A stretch of DNA of 64,000 nucleotides, taken from contig NZ_JANQBB010000002.1 of NCBI RefSeq assembly GCF_024721975.1, positions 248,001 through 312,000 on the forward strand, read 5' to 3'. Shown here piece after piece: positions 52,759 through 62,692 of the stretch (its first letter is position 1; each line of letters opens with the position of its first letter). The notes below the pieces were generated by a model. It was not told the DNA's origin, made no database searches, and saw only the letters and a program-made list of their open reading frames with translations. This stretch comes from Paenibacillus endoradicis (GTDB lineage Bacteria; Bacillota; Bacilli; Paenibacillales; Paenibacillaceae). The position numbers were made by a program, and so were the translations under genes.

Positions 52759-53508
52759 TTAGATATCACGTTTGTTGAATACAGTGAATGAAATAGCTAG
52801 AAACAGTGCCATATACAAAGCAATCATCATACTTGAAAACGCTAATGTCATGCCTTCCATAGGTGCTCCACCATTCTTATAAGCTGATAAATTTGTATTT
52901 AGAAATAACGTATACTTTGCCCATTCATATCGCGATAACAACATAACTAGAATACCTTCTACGAAGTTGAGTACTAGACCAATACCGATCGTAGCCCCCA
53001 TTGATCTTGTTAAAACCCCAAACATAAACATTATCGTTGCATATACAATTGTGTATAATAATGTACTCCCGAGATTTTGAATAACTTCTGTCATAGAAAG
53101 ATTCGAAGTATCAAGCAACAACATTCCCATAATCAATGCGATTACTGTAGTGAACGCTAGTAACACAGTAATATATAAAATTAATGTTACATATTTTGAA
53201 GCGAGAATAGTGGAACGAGAATGTGCACGTATTAATAGAAACTTAATCGTACCAAGTTGATGCTCAATCGTTACAATACTCGCCGTAAAAATAATCGCAA
53301 TCAATACAAAAATTGATCCAAATCCATCTAGACCTAATATAAGATTCACAAAATCAATTGCACCGATATTTTCTCGCAATACCGTCTGATTAATGATGAT
53401 CGCTGCCGCGATTGCCATAATTGCCATAATAGCATAAGCGATGAAAAAGCTTTTTTTCTTATAGAGCTTCTGCGATTCATTTTGTACCAATTTCATGAAA
53501 TTAGACAA
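52759..53508 (-). CDS. ABC-2 type permease, first module
   Basis: 249 residues, six membrane segments, with N-terminal KLVQNESQKLYKKKSFFIAY typical of BcrB/NatB-like permeases. TTG start at 53508, eight bases after GGAGG, overlapping the ATPase gene by eight bases, so translation is coupled. Works with the ATPase at 53501-54460. An ATG four codons later is an alternative start. Confidence 0.85.
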   Translation of the reverse strand: MSNFMKLVQNESQKLYKKKSFFIAYAIMAIMAIAAAIIINQTVLRENIGAIDFVNLILGLDGFGSIFVLIAIIFTASIVTIEHQLGTIKFLLIRAHSRSTILASKYVTLILYITVLLAFTTVIALIMGMLLLDTSNLSMTEVIQNLGSTLLYTIVYATIMFMFGVLTRSMGATIGIGLVLNFVEGILVMLLSRYEWAKYTLFLNTNLSAYKNGGAPMEGMTLAFSSMMIALYMALFLAISFTVFNKRDI

Positions 53509-54460
53509 TTTGGCCGCCTCCTGTCCATTTCAAGAATTCATCTTCAAGTGTTTGTTTTTCTTCAATAATCCGATATATCCCAACGCCCTGCCCACTAAGT
53601 GCACTTACGATACTTGGGACATCCTCATTCTTCGTTTGTAAAATTACATGTTGTGCTTCCACATTAACAGTTAATATGTTAACCAATGGTAAGCTATGAA
53701 GGGTTGAAGCAGCTAATTCTGCATTATCAACAATAAACATAAGCTTAACTCCATCATTACTAGCAATCTTATTTGTACTATCCGTTAGTAATTGCTCAGT
53801 TACATATTTCCCTTGTTGAATAACTACGACACGACTACACATAAGCTCCATCTCAGATAACAGATGGCTTGATACGAGTATTGCGATGCCTTCGACTTTG
53901 GCAATCTTCTTCAAATAATCACGCATTTCACGAATACCTGCTGGATCAAGGCCATTCGTTGGTTCATCTAGAATAAGGATACTTGGATTATGCAATAACG
54001 CTTGAGCAATACCTAGACGTTGACGCATCCCTAGAGAATATGCTTTTACTTTTTTGTTCATCGCATCGGTAAGACCAACTAACTTAACAACCTGCTGCAT
54101 TCTTTCTTCGGTAACACCTTCAGACATTCTTTGGTATTGCTTCAAGTTATCTAGTCCAGTCATAAACGAATAGAACTCTGGGTTTTCAACGATAGCTCCT
54201 ACATGTCTAATCGCTTCTGTAAATTGACTGCGAATACTTTTCCCTTGAATGAATACATCTCCACTAGTCATTTTGATCAATCCAACGATCATTCGAATCG
54301 TCGTCGTTTTACCAGCACCATTCGGTCCAAGTAATCCTACGATTTCACCTTTACGAACTTGAAAACTCAACTGATCGACCAGTGTCTGCTGACCAATCTT
54401 CTTGGTCAATTGTTCTAACGATAATATAATATTGTCTTTGTTGTTTGGAGTCTGACTCAC
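53501..54460 (-). CDS. ABC transporter ATPase, first module (BcrA-like)
   Basis: 319 residues from GTG 54460 with AAAGGTGG before it; the open frame runs on upstream without a ribosome site and across the promoter. Walker A LLGPNGAGKTT, signature YSLGMRQRLGIAQ, Walker B ILILDEPTNGLDP, switch His in VSSHLLSEME. The C-terminal domain of about 80 residues is as in BcrA/bacitracin-type ATPases. First gene of the operon. Confidence 0.9.
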   Translation of the reverse strand: MSQTPNNKDNIILSLEQLTKKIGQQTLVDQLSFQVRKGEIVGLLGPNGAGKTTTIRMIVGLIKMTSGDVFIQGKSIRSQFTEAIRHVGAIVENPEFYSFMTGLDNLKQYQRMSEGVTEERMQQVVKLVGLTDAMNKKVKAYSLGMRQRLGIAQALLHNPSILILDEPTNGLDPAGIREMRDYLKKIAKVEGIAILVSSHLLSEMELMCSRVVVIQQGKYVTEQLLTDSTNKIASNDGVKLMFIVDNAELAASTLHSLPLVNILTVNVEAQHVILQTKNEDVPSIVSALSGQGVGIYRIIEEKQTLEDEFLKWTGGGQIV

Positions 54461-54475
54461 AATATACCACCTTTC

Positions 54476-54525
54476 GTGTACCACTGTATGAGTTAAATAG
54501 TACACTAGTATTTCACATTTGTAAA
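54476..54525 (-). promoter_or_regulatory. Promoter and candidate GntR operator of the double ABC operon
   Basis: On the minus strand TTTACA (54520-54525), 17-nt spacer, TACTAT (54497-54502). Dyad GTGTAC (54476-54481)...GTACAC (54500-54505) with 18 nt between brackets the region from the -10 to the leader, a likely site for the YtrA-like regulator. Confidence 0.6.
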
Positions 54526-54643
54526 TAGGCATAATAAAAAAATACCTCTTTATGTTAAAAGTGGAACTTACTTTTATTATCGGTTGTAGTAGCTTATTAC
54601 CTTCCCCATCACCATCCAAGAATTCTACCAATGTGTAAACAAG

Positions 54644-54698
54644 AAACAGAGCTAATTGTAAAAGTAGTAGAAAACTACTTTTACAATTAGCTCTGTTT
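54644..54698 (-). terminator. Terminator of the amino-sugar operon
   Basis: A stem of over 20 bp (AAACAGAGCTAATTGTAAA... and complement) closes on GAAA-like loop, 50 nt after the ROK gene stop. Downstream on the minus strand TTGTTTACAC. Confidence 0.85.
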
Positions 54699-54748
54699 TA
54701 CGTACTTATCATCGTATTCAAGGTTACTGATAAAAATATTCTGATCAA

Positions 54749-55690
54749 TTATGAACTCACTTCATCCATAAAGAAAATTCCTGTCGCGCCGAGTACGCCT
54801 ATCTCTTTGCCGAACATTGTTTTCTGTATCGTAACTTGATTGCGCATCGTCGGTAAGCATCGATTATTAATCGTCTTATTAGCTTCCTGGAAGAGCATAT
54901 TATCGTTGTTTATGATCCCACCACCTAATATTACTTTAGTAGGATTAAATAGGTGGATTAATGACACTATCGAATTCCCGAGATATATACCTGCTACTTT
55001 TACGATATCAAGAGCAATTCCATTTCCATTTTGGGCTGCCTCGAATACATCTTTAGTAGTCCATGATTGTCCTTTAAGTTTCCCTAATCTTCTGTCCGCA
55101 ATATAAGCGATAGCTGTTCCTGAACAGTAATTTTCAAGACAGCCATAGTTTCCACATTTACACTGTTGACCCATTACATCCATCGTAATATGTCCAAATT
55201 CTCCCGCACTATTAGACTTGCCCTGTACAAGCTGACCACCATTTATTATACCAGCTCCAATACCTGTGCTAACCGTAATATAAATAAGATCCTGCACGTC
55301 TTTCTTCGTACCCCAGACATATTCTGCTACTGCAGCCAGATTAGCATCATTACCTAATCTAACAGGTACATTAAATCTTTCCATAAGAACAGATCCTACT
55401 TCTGCATTATGCCACCCTAGATTAGAGGCATAGACAATATTTTTACGTTCACAATTAATAACCCCAGCAGATGCAATACCAATACCACTCCATATACCAT
55501 GTTCAGGAATACACTCTTCTAAGGATGTAATCGCTTGCATAATTCTTGAGATTGTATCCTCCCAACCCTTCTCAGGCAACGTAGGGAACTCCATTTGATT
55601 TAATATTTCCCCATTTCCATTAACTAGTGCTACAAGAGTCGTAGTTCTACCAATATCTACTCCGATTACATATGCATTATGTCCTATCAT
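54749..55690 (-). CDS. ROK-family sugar kinase
   Basis: 313 residues. ATP site VIGVDIGRTTTLVALVN near 8, ROK signature with zinc ligands GQQCKCGNYGCLENYCSG near 170 (His of GHITMDV just before), second phosphate loop VILGGGII near 258. The lack of a helix-turn-helix shows a kinase rather than a ROK repressor. After NagZ in the operon, so GlcNAc (or glucose) kinase is the best guess; it would give GlcNAc-6-phosphate. Ribosome site AAAGGAG. Confidence 0.9.
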   Translation of the reverse strand: MIGHNAYVIGVDIGRTTTLVALVNGNGEILNQMEFPTLPEKGWEDTISRIMQAITSLEECIPEHGIWSGIGIASAGVINCERKNIVYASNLGWHNAEVGSVLMERFNVPVRLGNDANLAAVAEYVWGTKKDVQDLIYITVSTGIGAGIINGGQLVQGKSNSAGEFGHITMDVMGQQCKCGNYGCLENYCSGTAIAYIADRRLGKLKGQSWTTKDVFEAAQNGNGIALDIVKVAGIYLGNSIVSLIHLFNPTKVILGGGIINNDNMLFQEANKTINNRCLPTMRNQVTIQKTMFGKEIGVLGATGIFFMDEVSS

Positions 55691-55763
55691 ATGTTACGCA
55701 CTCCTTTAGCAAGAGCATTTTTCTTAATAATAACATGATAAGATCATAATTTTCTACATTAGA

Positions 55764-55823
55764 AAAACCACTCTGATCATTTTGAGATGTATTAAACATC
55801 CCCAACTGATACACAGTGGTTTT
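55764..55823 (-). terminator. Intercistronic hairpin between nagZ and the ROK gene
   Basis: AAAACCACT/AGTGGTTTT outer stem with inner GATGT/ACATC, followed on the minus strand by TTTTTC. Partial terminator or processing stem. Confidence 0.65.
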
Positions 55824-55893
55824 ATAGAATGAACTTTAAGTGTAAGCTGTAAAAAAGTATTCTTCCAAAAGTTACTTCATATTAGAAAGCGGA

Positions 55894-57528
55894 TTAGGCT
55901 TTCTGTGTCACTTCGTTATCAAAGTCCAATCGTACAGGTAGTTGACCTTTGAAAGACTCTTTCCCAACCAATACTAGACTAAGTGCTCTAATCATAGCAG
56001 GACGATTTTCATAGGCACATATATAAGTATCCTCGCTAGACAGTAATTCAATATCATATGGATTACGCAGTGAAATAAAGATCAGATGCTCTAGCTCTAG
56101 CTTTTTGAGTTGTTCAATTAATGTCTGTTGCCCTTCAGAAAATGTCGCATTGTACATTCCCATAACGACTTGCTGAATAGGTTGTGAGGATAACTTAGCT
56201 ATAATATTGTCGATCTCTTCATCAGAAGGTAGATTTCCAATAACAACTTCATCCACAATAATGCCTTGTTGTTGTAACTGTGTACCTAACGTCATCTCCT
56301 GCTCAATAACTTCATCTACTTGAGTAGATTCTCTTACCTCCGGCCAGATTACTAACGTAGGTTGTTCTAGAGCTAATGGGATATGGTTATGTTGATCTTG
56401 TACTAAAGTCGCTGCATTCAACATCATTTCATCACAAATGATTTGCGAGCTTGGATCACTAATACCAAGCCATTGATTTTGCGCTTCTTGCATTCTTTGT
56501 TGTTGTGCAGCTTTCACCTTCAGTATTCGTTGAACCGATTCATCCAATCTTTCTTCACTGATCTCACCTGACTCAATGGCTGCCTCAATCGCTTCAAACG
56601 CAGCAAGTTGACGCTCAAGCAGATGACTTACTAGAATTAGATCCGCTCCTGCTTTGAACGATTCAACAGCACCTTTACCTACGCCTATTCCTTGCGATAT
56701 TGCATTCATTTCAAGGCAATCAGTAACAATTAAGCCGCCAAAACCAAGCTCTTCACGTAATAATTCAGTTAATACTCGATAAGATAACGTAGCTGGCTTA
56801 CCATCTGGCTCAATCGCTGGAAACTGTACATGAGCAGTCATTATCATATCGACTTCTGCTTCAATTGCCGCCTTGAACGGGACTAGCTCAATAGCATGTA
56901 TACGTTCTAAGTTATGTGCTACAGATGGTAATTCATAATGTGAGTCAGCCGTTGTATCCCCATGACCTGGGAAATGCTTTGCACATGCGGATATACCGAT
57001 CTCCTGATAACCATTAATCATTGACTTACCTAATTGAGCGACTAATTCTGCTTTTTCGCCGAAAGAGCGAATACCAATTACCGGATTTTGCGCGTTGTTA
57101 TTCACATCAAGCACCGGCGCAAAATTAACAGTAATCCCCATTTGTGCCAATTCCATTCCTGAAATGCGACCTGCTTCATAAGCATACTGTGCATTTCCTG
57201 TCGCACCAAGAGTCATCTGACCAGGCATCACTGTAACATCTTGATCGATACGTGCAACCATTCCACCTTCTTGATCAATCGCAATAGATAGTGGAATATT
57301 GTTATTCTGAGCTGATAGTTGCTGAAGTGAATTACACAATTGTTTAATTTGCTCACTTTTTCCTACATTACGACGGAAATAAATAATACCTCCAAGATGA
57401 TAATCACGAAATAACATTTCCATATGTGCAGGTATTGTATGCCCATCAAAGCCGAACATCATAATTTGACCAATTTTTTGCTTCACCGTTAATTTAGAAA
57501 TATCTGCTATCATACAACCTAGCCCCAT
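55894..57528 (-). CDS. nagZ: Beta-N-acetylhexosaminidase, glycoside hydrolase family 3
   Basis: About 544 residues; the start could be GTG 57549, ATG 57528 or ATG 57513, none with a strong ribosome site, and 57528 (one base after the yesN-like stop) is chosen. NagZ-type GH3: KHFPGHGDTTADSHYELP near 190 with the His/Asp dyad acting as general acid/base, and nucleophile Asp in LIVTDCLEMNAI near 275. A C-terminal domain of about 190 residues is present as in Bacillus NagZ. No signal peptide, so it would cleave GlcNAc from imported chito-oligosaccharides or muropeptides. Confidence 0.92.
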   Translation of the reverse strand: MGLGCMIADISKLTVKQKIGQIMMFGFDGHTIPAHMEMLFRDYHLGGIIYFRRNVGKSEQIKQLCNSLQQLSAQNNNIPLSIAIDQEGGMVARIDQDVTVMPGQMTLGATGNAQYAYEAGRISGMELAQMGITVNFAPVLDVNNNAQNPVIGIRSFGEKAELVAQLGKSMINGYQEIGISACAKHFPGHGDTTADSHYELPSVAHNLERIHAIELVPFKAAIEAEVDMIMTAHVQFPAIEPDGKPATLSYRVLTELLREELGFGGLIVTDCLEMNAISQGIGVGKGAVESFKAGADLILVSHLLERQLAAFEAIEAAIESGEISEERLDESVQRILKVKAAQQQRMQEAQNQWLGISDPSSQIICDEMMLNAATLVQDQHNHIPLALEQPTLVIWPEVRESTQVDEVIEQEMTLGTQLQQQGIIVDEVVIGNLPSDEEIDNIIAKLSSQPIQQVVMGMYNATFSEGQQTLIEQLKKLELEHLIFISLRNPYDIELLSSEDTYICAYENRPAMIRALSLVLVGKESFKGQLPVRLDFDNEVTQKA

Positions 57529-57529
57529 T

Positions 57530-59086
57530 TCAGATTGTTTTTTGCTCACGATATTCAGAAGGTAATATACCTACTCGTTTTTGAAATACTTTATTAAAGT
57601 ATCTGCGCTCATTATAACCAACGGTCTTTGCGATATCTGCGATACTTTTCTTCGTCATCGTTAACATTGACTTAGCTCGATCAATCCGTGCATTTGTCAC
57701 ATATTCAATAAAAGTAACGCCATAAAATTGCTTGAATAACGTGCTAAAGTAACTGAGACTAATACTCAAATGATTCGCTACTTCTTCTGCAGCTAAGTCT
57801 GATGAAAGATGAGATTCGATATATTCTGCTGCTACATGTATAGACACTTGTGGACGCTTATATTGATGTTGCCCGAAAGCTTCATCCACCATCTTATTGA
57901 TCAGTCCAATTAACTCTTTCACTTTTCGAGTTTCTTTCAACTGACTCCAAATTTCTTTCTCATATTGCAAACTTATCGCATCGTAACGACGTAATTCCTT
58001 AATAATATAAACTGTGATAGAATTCGCTAACTTCTCAACTTGCTGAAGTGATTCTTCTGATAATAGTTTAAGTTGTCTGATCAACTCTTCTAAACATTGG
58101 TTGGCTAAATCCCGCTCCCAATGTTTAATCGCGGAAACTAATTTTTCTGTAGGTTTCCATACAGCTTGAACATTCCCACTTAACATTGGCTTTGCTTCTC
58201 GCACCATAATGCACGGCTGATTAGCAAACGATATTTCTTTGCTGATCATTTGCCAAGTCTGATGAATTTGCTTAGCCGCTATTACAGTTTCAAATGTTCC
58301 GATGACATCATTGTTCTCGCCAAACATAACTAGTTTCTCGTAACAGAACTTCATTAACTCCGTCGTCTGATGCTCCTCTAGTCCTTCCAATTCACCCACG
58401 AGAATAAGCCCCCAAAATCCTACATCAACTTGAAACATATAACAAATAACATCGTAATTATATGTCACTTTCATATGAATAGAGATTTGTTCGCATAAAT
58501 CATCAATATGAGTAAAATTCGTACTATGTTGTTTGCATTCGAGTACCATTAAGACAAATTGTTGCTCTTCAAGTCGAAACCTATTGCTCCACTCTTGCAG
58601 ATGCGATGCATCATAGAAACCATTTATTAAATCCAATAACACTTTTTCATATGCGATATCTTTAACTCTATCCTGCTCCATATTATGTTGTTGATTTTGT
58701 AATACCGATAGGCGAATTTTCGTTATGACCTTCACAAATAACTCTTGCAAGGCATCATAATCAATCGGTTTTAGAATGTAGTCAATGACGCCGTATCGAA
58801 GAACAGAACGAGCATACTCAAACTCTTGATATCCCGTTAACATAATAACTTCTGTCTCATCATCAAATGTACGAAGGTTTTGTAAAAACTCAATACCATC
58901 CATAATAGGCATACGTATATCACAAAAGATGAGATGGGGGTTATACTCATGAACCATCTCTAAAGCTTGCACGCCATTTTTCGCAAATCCAACAATTTCG
59001 ACATTGTACTCTTCCCAAGGTAAAATCATCTGTAAATTGCGTAAAATATTGATCTCATCATCAACTAACAGGGCTCTTAATCTCAT
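57530..59086 (-). CDS. YesN-type AraC-family response regulator
   Basis: About 518 residues (ATG 59086; an ATG at 59098 is in frame). N-terminal receiver domain with LLVDDE and phospho-acceptor D56 in IFCDIRMPIMDG, switch Thr in VIMLTGYQEFEYA, Lys in YILKPID. A long middle region (about 130-410), then AraC helix-turn-helix (about 420-518; LSISLSYFSTLFKQFYG and VGYNERRYFNKVFQKRVG). Partner of the YesM-like kinase encoded 17 nt upstream. It would activate the surrounding sugar operon. Confidence 0.92.
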   Translation of the reverse strand: MRLRALLVDDEINILRNLQMILPWEEYNVEIVGFAKNGVQALEMVHEYNPHLIFCDIRMPIMDGIEFLQNLRTFDDETEVIMLTGYQEFEYARSVLRYGVIDYILKPIDYDALQELFVKVITKIRLSVLQNQQHNMEQDRVKDIAYEKVLLDLINGFYDASHLQEWSNRFRLEEQQFVLMVLECKQHSTNFTHIDDLCEQISIHMKVTYNYDVICYMFQVDVGFWGLILVGELEGLEEHQTTELMKFCYEKLVMFGENNDVIGTFETVIAAKQIHQTWQMISKEISFANQPCIMVREAKPMLSGNVQAVWKPTEKLVSAIKHWERDLANQCLEELIRQLKLLSEESLQQVEKLANSITVYIIKELRRYDAISLQYEKEIWSQLKETRKVKELIGLINKMVDEAFGQHQYKRPQVSIHVAAEYIESHLSSDLAAEEVANHLSISLSYFSTLFKQFYGVTFIEYVTNARIDRAKSMLTMTKKSIADIAKTVGYNERRYFNKVFQKRVGILPSEYREQKTI

Positions 59087-59102
59087 AACTCCCCCCATCC
59101 TT

Positions 59103-60878
59103 TCATTTTGGAATTGTCATTTGAATAATCGTACCATGACCTGGTGCACTACAAATCATCAGACCATATGGCTCACCGAATCGCATACGAATACGATCTG
59201 CTACATTACTAACCCCTATGCCTCTACGCTCACCTAACTGTGGTGTGTTTACAAAGGCATTCACATCATTAGACATATAATGGATTTTACTCAATTGTTC
59301 GGCAGGAATTCCATGTCCATTGTCTCGAATTCTAAAATAAAGATTGTCTTCACTATCTGTGATCTCTATTCGTATTGTTCCTAAATATTCAATGCCTTCG
59401 AAGCCATGTTGAATGCTATTCTCAACTAATGGCTGCAGGGATAACTTTAACGTCATAAGGTTAAGTAATCTTTCATCGACAATAATTTCATATTCAAACA
59501 AATCTTCAAATCGATAACTTTGAATATCTAAATAACTACGCACATGTGCAAGTTCTTGTTCAATCGTAATCTCTTCCTGCTGTTGAATACTAATTCGCAA
59601 AATGTTTCCAAGCTTAGAAACCATTTGACTTACTTTTTTACCTTGATTTTGAATCGCTAATATATTGATTGATTCAAGCGTATTAAATAGGAAATGTGGC
59701 TTAATTTGCGCCTGCAGTACTGCCATTTCGGCTGCTCGTTTACGTTCATGCTGCTCTTTAACCTCTTCAATTAACTCATCCATTCGATAAAGTAATCGAT
59801 TAAATCCTCGCGTCAACAATCCAATTTCATCATTGCCTCGAACGACAACACGTGCATGCAAATTACCACGTTCAACTTCTCGCATCACATGCGCAGTTTC
59901 AACAATAGCTTTCGAAATTCTTTGAATAAAGATTAGAATGAAAAGACAAGCGAATATCATACATACACCGATGGATGCAGCAATAATTAGCCCTATCCAT
60001 GTAAATTCGCCCCCAATAACATTCCAAGGTGTAACTGCGACGAGTCGCCAATTCTCAGAGCTTCCAAAATGAATAGCTGATACTACGGAATCCATACCAC
60101 GAAAAGAAACACGTCCACTATCATACTCTGCACCCCAGTCCTGGGCAGGCATTAATTCATCTAGCGATTGTCGTTCCAATTCTCCATTACTATCGTAAAG
60201 AATAAGCCCGGCATCATTAACAATCATATAGTTGGTATATTCCTCTTTGTAGCGAAAATACCGAAATATAGATTCCAAATCAGAATTATGAATCTGAACA
60301 AGTAATATTCCTTTATTGGCTAATGTGTCGATATCTTTAACGACACGCGCAAGCGTGAAAACTTGTTCATTACCTGTGAGCTCCACATGCTCATATGGAC
60401 CAATCCATACTGGAAGTCCATCTCTTGCAATAACCTTTTGATAGATTTCCAGCTCCTTAAACGTTTCGAAAGGAAGTGGGGCAAAGCTGTCTTTTGAAAA
60501 TAATTTATGCACATTCTCTTGTTGCAGCGTGTACATAAAAGCATATCGAACCGAAGGATGGTTGACGAGCAACTCCCGAAAATTACGTTGTATTTCATTT
60601 AACTCCAAATAATTAATTTCATCGATTTCTGAATTTTGCAAATTCAGCAACGCTTCTTGAATTGCATCACTAGCAATTGTGCTATCGGTAACCTTATTCA
60701 TCTCATTGAATACCTGCTCCACATTACGAAGTAGGGCACGAAGCGTCAACTCTGTCTGATCAGAATAACGACTCTCCGTCATATTAGAGATAATTTGATA
60801 TGCAATAGTGCCAAGGACAAGTAAAGGTACGATAATCAAACATACAAAAGCTGTAATCAATTTCCGTTGAAGCGACAT
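59103..60878 (-). CDS. YesM-type membrane sensor histidine kinase
   Basis: 591 residues. Two membrane helices (about 8-30 and 292-314) around an extracytoplasmic sensing domain, then HAMP (about 315-365), His_kinase with phospho-acceptor H395 in QIKPHFLFNTLESIN, and HATPase with N-box LVENSIQHG and G-box DNGHGIP, GIGVSNV. LytS/YesM-type kinases sense extracellular sugars, often with the ABC binding protein. Encoded between permeases and regulator in one operon. ATG with GAGGGG 13 bases upstream, a long spacing. Confidence 0.92.
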   Translation of the reverse strand: MSLQRKLITAFVCLIIVPLLVLGTIAYQIISNMTESRYSDQTELTLRALLRNVEQVFNEMNKVTDSTIASDAIQEALLNLQNSEIDEINYLELNEIQRNFRELLVNHPSVRYAFMYTLQQENVHKLFSKDSFAPLPFETFKELEIYQKVIARDGLPVWIGPYEHVELTGNEQVFTLARVVKDIDTLANKGILLVQIHNSDLESIFRYFRYKEEYTNYMIVNDAGLILYDSNGELERQSLDELMPAQDWGAEYDSGRVSFRGMDSVVSAIHFGSSENWRLVAVTPWNVIGGEFTWIGLIIAASIGVCMIFACLFILIFIQRISKAIVETAHVMREVERGNLHARVVVRGNDEIGLLTRGFNRLLYRMDELIEEVKEQHERKRAAEMAVLQAQIKPHFLFNTLESINILAIQNQGKKVSQMVSKLGNILRISIQQQEEITIEQELAHVRSYLDIQSYRFEDLFEYEIIVDERLLNLMTLKLSLQPLVENSIQHGFEGIEYLGTIRIEITDSEDNLYFRIRDNGHGIPAEQLSKIHYMSNDVNAFVNTPQLGERRGIGVSNVADRIRMRFGEPYGLMICSAPGHGTIIQMTIPK

Positions 60879-60898
60879 GCAGATTCACAATCCCCTCA

Positions 60899-61726
60899 TT
60901 ACCCCTTCACAGCACCTGCAGAAACACCTTCAATAATTTTCTCTTGCAAGAAAGCATAGAGAATTAGAACAGGTGTTACACTGAATACAATTCCTGTACA
61001 AATTAATGCATAATTCGTTTGGAATGAATCACGGAATCCAACCATACCTGTTGGCAATGTTTTTAGTGCATCCTTACTAATAAAGAAGTTTGCCAATAAA
61101 TACTCATTCCATGAACCAAGGAAATTCACAATAAATACAGTAACTAATGCAGGTAATGTAAGCGGTAATATTATTTTATAAAATAACTTAAACGAACCTA
61201 AGCCATCTACAACTGCAGCTTCTTCAAGCTCATTCGGTATCGATCTCATAAATGCTGCAATTAACAAAACACTTACTGGCAATGCTCCAGCTGTATAAGG
61301 TAAGAACAATGCCCAATGTGTATTCAAAATACCCATCTTCATTACTAAAAGATATTGAGCTATAAATAGAACGTTACCAGGTATTAACATTCCTATCAAT
61401 ACAAATTGATATATTATTTTGCTAACTTTCAAATATCTCATTCTTACTAATGCATAGGCTGTAGCTGCTGAAAGCAATACACCAGCCAAAGCAGAAGTCG
61501 TTGCTAAATATGCACTATTAAAGAAATATACATTAATTTTCGCTTTTACCCAAGCATCTACATAATTTTGAAAATAAAGCGAAGTTGGAAATCCAAACGG
61601 ATTATTAGCAATTTCTAGATTACTTTGTTTCAAGGAAGAGAATACAACAAAGACAAACGGAAATAAAATAACAGCAACATAGATTAGAAGAAGAACATGA
61701 GGTGAAGCTTTTTTAAGTGTTTTCAT
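60899..61726 (-). CDS. Sugar ABC permease, second subunit (CUT1, MalG type)
   Basis: About 275 residues from ATG 61726 after AGGAG (13 nt, long); the in-frame TTG at 61756 overlaps the previous gene. Six membrane segments; EAA loop ELEEAAVVDGLGSFKLFYKI with LPL after it near 185-210. Region SSLKQSNLEIANNPFGFPT is the usual first loop. Encoded 10 nt after the first permease gene. Transports an amino sugar or chito-oligosaccharide with 61737-62609. Confidence 0.9.
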   Translation of the reverse strand: MKTLKKASPHVLLLIYVAVILFPFVFVVFSSLKQSNLEIANNPFGFPTSLYFQNYVDAWVKAKINVYFFNSAYLATTSALAGVLLSAATAYALVRMRYLKVSKIIYQFVLIGMLIPGNVLFIAQYLLVMKMGILNTHWALFLPYTAGALPVSVLLIAAFMRSIPNELEEAAVVDGLGSFKLFYKIILPLTLPALVTVFIVNFLGSWNEYLLANFFISKDALKTLPTGMVGFRDSFQTNYALICTGIVFSVTPVLILYAFLQEKIIEGVSAGAVKG

Positions 61727-61736
61727 TGTTTTATTC

Positions 61737-62609
61737 TCACTCCTTTGTTTTTCCAAATGTTAGTTGGTATATCGCTGTTAATACAAGGGCAAAGGCAAAA
61801 ATAATAAGTGAAATGGCTGTTCCCAGACCATAACTAGGATTTACACCCATTGCTTCATTAACCAAATAGGATGCCATTACTTCAGTCGATCCTACAGGTC
61901 CGCCATTAGTCATAACTAGAACGATATCTACGACACGCATTGCTCCAGCAATTGATAGCATAACAACTACGGAAATAATAGGTTTAATCAATGGTACCGT
62001 TAAATACCAAGCACGTTGGAACCCAGTTGCTCCATCAATTTGCGCTGCTTCATTCATTTCTTTCGGCAGAGCCAAAATTGCAGCTAATACTAAGACGATA
62101 TAAAACCCTACCCATTGCCATGCGTTAACGACTAGAATAGCAGGTAAAGCCCATTTCTCATCTGCTAACCAAAAAATAGACTCAACCCCAAATAATTCTA
62201 AAAACTTGTTTACTGGACCAATATTAGGATGAAGAACAAATCCCCACAAAATACCTATAACTGAAGTAGATAGAATGGAAGGAATAAATACGGTAGTCTT
62301 ATACAAACGTTGGAATCTTTTCACGTTTGCGATTAATAAAGCAAAGAATATAATTAATGGTACTTGGATACCCACTGAGAAGAGGATGAAGTACATATTA
62401 TTTTTAATAGCAGCAATAAAATCTGAATCTGAAAATACTTTTATAAAGTTATCAAATCCGATAAATGCATAATTATCTAGTCCGTTCCAATCTGTGAAAG
62501 CATAATATGAAGACGATAACATCGGATATATAAAGAACAAGCTATATAATATTAGCGTAGGTATAATCATGACTAGATAAACGAAAGGATTACGTAACGG
62601 ATGCTTCAT
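61737..62609 (-). CDS. Sugar ABC permease, first subunit (CUT1, MalF type)
   Basis: About 290 residues from ATG 62609 with AGAGAGG upstream. Six membrane segments; EAA loop EMNEAAQIDGATGFQRAWYL with TVPL near 195-218; N-terminal loop FTDWNGLDNYAFIGFDNF is characteristic. It follows the solute-binding gene after a structured repeat and a stem-loop, an arrangement that usually lowers permease expression relative to the binding protein. No ATPase gene is linked, so a shared MsmX-type ATPase is implied. Confidence 0.9.
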   Translation of the reverse strand: MKHPLRNPFVYLVMIIPTLILYSLFFIYPMLSSSYYAFTDWNGLDNYAFIGFDNFIKVFSDSDFIAAIKNNMYFILFSVGIQVPLIIFFALLIANVKRFQRLYKTTVFIPSILSTSVIGILWGFVLHPNIGPVNKFLELFGVESIFWLADEKWALPAILVVNAWQWVGFYIVLVLAAILALPKEMNEAAQIDGATGFQRAWYLTVPLIKPIISVVVMLSIAGAMRVVDIVLVMTNGGPVGSTEVMASYLVNEAMGVNPSYGLGTAISLIIFAFALVLTAIYQLTFGKTKE

Positions 62610-62640
62610 GTAGCTAACCTCTCTTCTCGTTAAAGTATAC

Positions 62641-62675
62641 GGGGAGTGCTGCCTATTCAACTGGCGGCACTCCCC
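62641..62675 (-). terminator. Intercistronic stem-loop after the solute-binding protein gene
   Basis: GGGGAGTGC-GCC pairs with GGC-GCACTCCCC; on the minus strand no T tract follows (GTATACTTT), so mRNA stabilisation or partial termination rather than full stop is likely. Confidence 0.7.
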
Positions 62676-62692
62676 TTTTAATTATTTGTAAT

